DNA of 64,000 nucleotides from Myxococcus xanthus. GTDB taxonomy: Bacteria > Myxococcota > Myxococcia > Myxococcales > Myxococcaceae. Below the pieces are notes generated by a model. It was given only the letters and a program-made list of their open reading frames with translations. It was not told where the DNA came from and did no database searches. The stretch's first letter is position 1. Every line of letters begins with the position of its first letter. The stretch covers positions 4,901,001 to 4,965,000 of the forward strand of contig NZ_CP017174.1 of NCBI RefSeq assembly GCF_006402735.1, read 5' to 3'. This document shows positions 63,546 through 64,000 of the stretch, piece by piece. A program made the position numbers and the translations under genes.

Positions 63546-64000
63546 CTAGCGAGCCTTCCGCTTCGCGGCCTTCTTCGCCGCCGGCGCCGGCTTGCCCACC
63601 CGGGCCGCGCGCGTGGCCGGACGGGCCTTGGCACCCTTGTCCGCCTTCGGCGCCTTCGCCGCGGGCTTGGACTCCTCGGCGCGACGGGCCTTGGCGCCGC
63701 CCTTCTCGGCCTTCTCTGCCTTCTCGCCCTTGGCCGGCAGCGGGTTGGCCTTCATCTTCTTGCCGGTGATGACCTTCAGCTCCTCGGTGCTCATGTAGCC
63801 GAGGTCCAGAAGCGACTGGAAGATCTTCGCCGCGCCGTCCTCCACCGACTCCACGTCGGAGTGGATGGTGACCTCCGGCGAGTTGGGCGGCTCGTACGGC
63901 TCGGTGATGCCGATGAAGTTGGGGATCTCCCCGTTGAGCGCCTTCTTGTAGCGGCCCGTGCTGTCGCGCTCGATGAGCTTCTCGGTCGGGCAGTCGACGT
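63546..64000 (-). CDS. cysC: Adenylylsulfate kinase, C-terminal part, with Lys/Ala-rich tail (partial)
   Basis: The frame is open to the window edge, so the N-terminus with the P-loop lies outside. About 85 visible residues match the end of APS kinase: CPTEKLIERDSTGRYKKAL, NFIGITEPYEPPNSPEV and a last helix AAKIFQSLLDLGYMS. The enzyme phosphorylates APS to PAPS in sulfate assimilation, possibly as part of a sulfurylase-kinase fusion. After GKKMK there is an extra tail of about 65 residues of Lys, Ala, Pro and Arg (GEKAEKAEKGG, PAAKKAAKRKAR), like histone H1 or the basic tails of CarD-type myxobacterial proteins. APS kinases normally end before this point. Confidence 0.85.
   Translation of the reverse strand, partial: VDCPTEKLIERDSTGRYKKALNGEIPNFIGITEPYEPPNSPEVTIHSDVESVEDGAAKIFQSLLDLGYMSTEELKVITGKKMKANPLPAKGEKAEKAEKGGAKARRAEESKPAAKAPKADKGAKARPATRAARVGKPAPAAKKAAKRKAR

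Overview
The window is about 70% GC, almost fully coding, and carries many Ser/Thr kinases, FHA-domain regulators, sigma54 activators, lipoproteins and long multidomain sensors. That gene content, with the frequent ATGA start/stop overlaps and the presence of a GltJ-like GYF protein and an unlinked phytoene desaturase, points to a myxobacterium of the Myxococcus/Corallococcus type. I see no rRNA, tRNA, CRISPR array, insertion sequence or phage gene. This is ordinary chromosomal sequence with some accessory patches.

Layout. 0-7.2 kb: a membrane Ser/Thr kinase, a TPR/coiled-coil exported protein and an FHA-GAF-sigma54 activator, followed by two lipoproteins, all on the plus strand and tightly packed. 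7.2-11.7 kb: a minus-strand group of small envelope proteins behind mutL. 11.8-14.7 kb: an SDR protein with a likely leaderless start, coupled to an acyltransferase. 14.7-23.1 kb: an FHA-GGDEF diguanylate cyclase, a large lipoprotein, a DUF721 protein, a two-CAP-domain protein and an Slt lytic transglycosylase. 23.2-24.5 kb: a divergent glutathione transferase/HxlR pair with two matching operator palindromes between them. 24.5-27.3 kb: housekeeping accA, hisC and cmk. 28.3-34.4 kb: a tandem ArsA-type ATPase, an NtrC-type regulator with a histidine-kinase-like partner, a dCMP deaminase and a trypsin-like lipoprotein. 34.5-42.9 kb: PrkA, a lidless Hsp70, a kinase-receiver-adenylate-cyclase fusion and a carotenoid oxygenase. 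42.9-54.5 kb: leuS, an 8-cysteine secreted microprotein, phytoene desaturase, a 1764-residue pseudokinase/AAA/GAF/histidine kinase, and clpX. 54.7-64 kb: a conserved unknown, a GltJ-like protein, truA, a 54-residue ribbon-helix-helix protein, an outer-membrane-like protein, a MarR-AraC regulator, two lipoproteins (one with leucine-rich repeats), larE, and the end of an APS kinase with a histone-H1-like tail.

Signalling dominates. At least nine genes are regulators, several of them unusual fusions or degenerate forms: the kinase-receiver-cyclase protein, the pseudokinase sensor, and a histidine-kinase-like protein with eroded ATP-binding boxes. Many convergent gene ends share inverted repeats that overlap one or both stop codons and probably act as bidirectional terminators. 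The strongest candidates for new biology are the kinase-receiver-cyclase fusion beside a lidless Hsp70, the tandem ArsA protein with two CxxC pairs, the stand-alone GltJ-like protein, the 54-residue RHH protein with a hairpin around its ribosome site, and the APS kinase tail. Functions are inferred from motifs read by eye; no database search was run.
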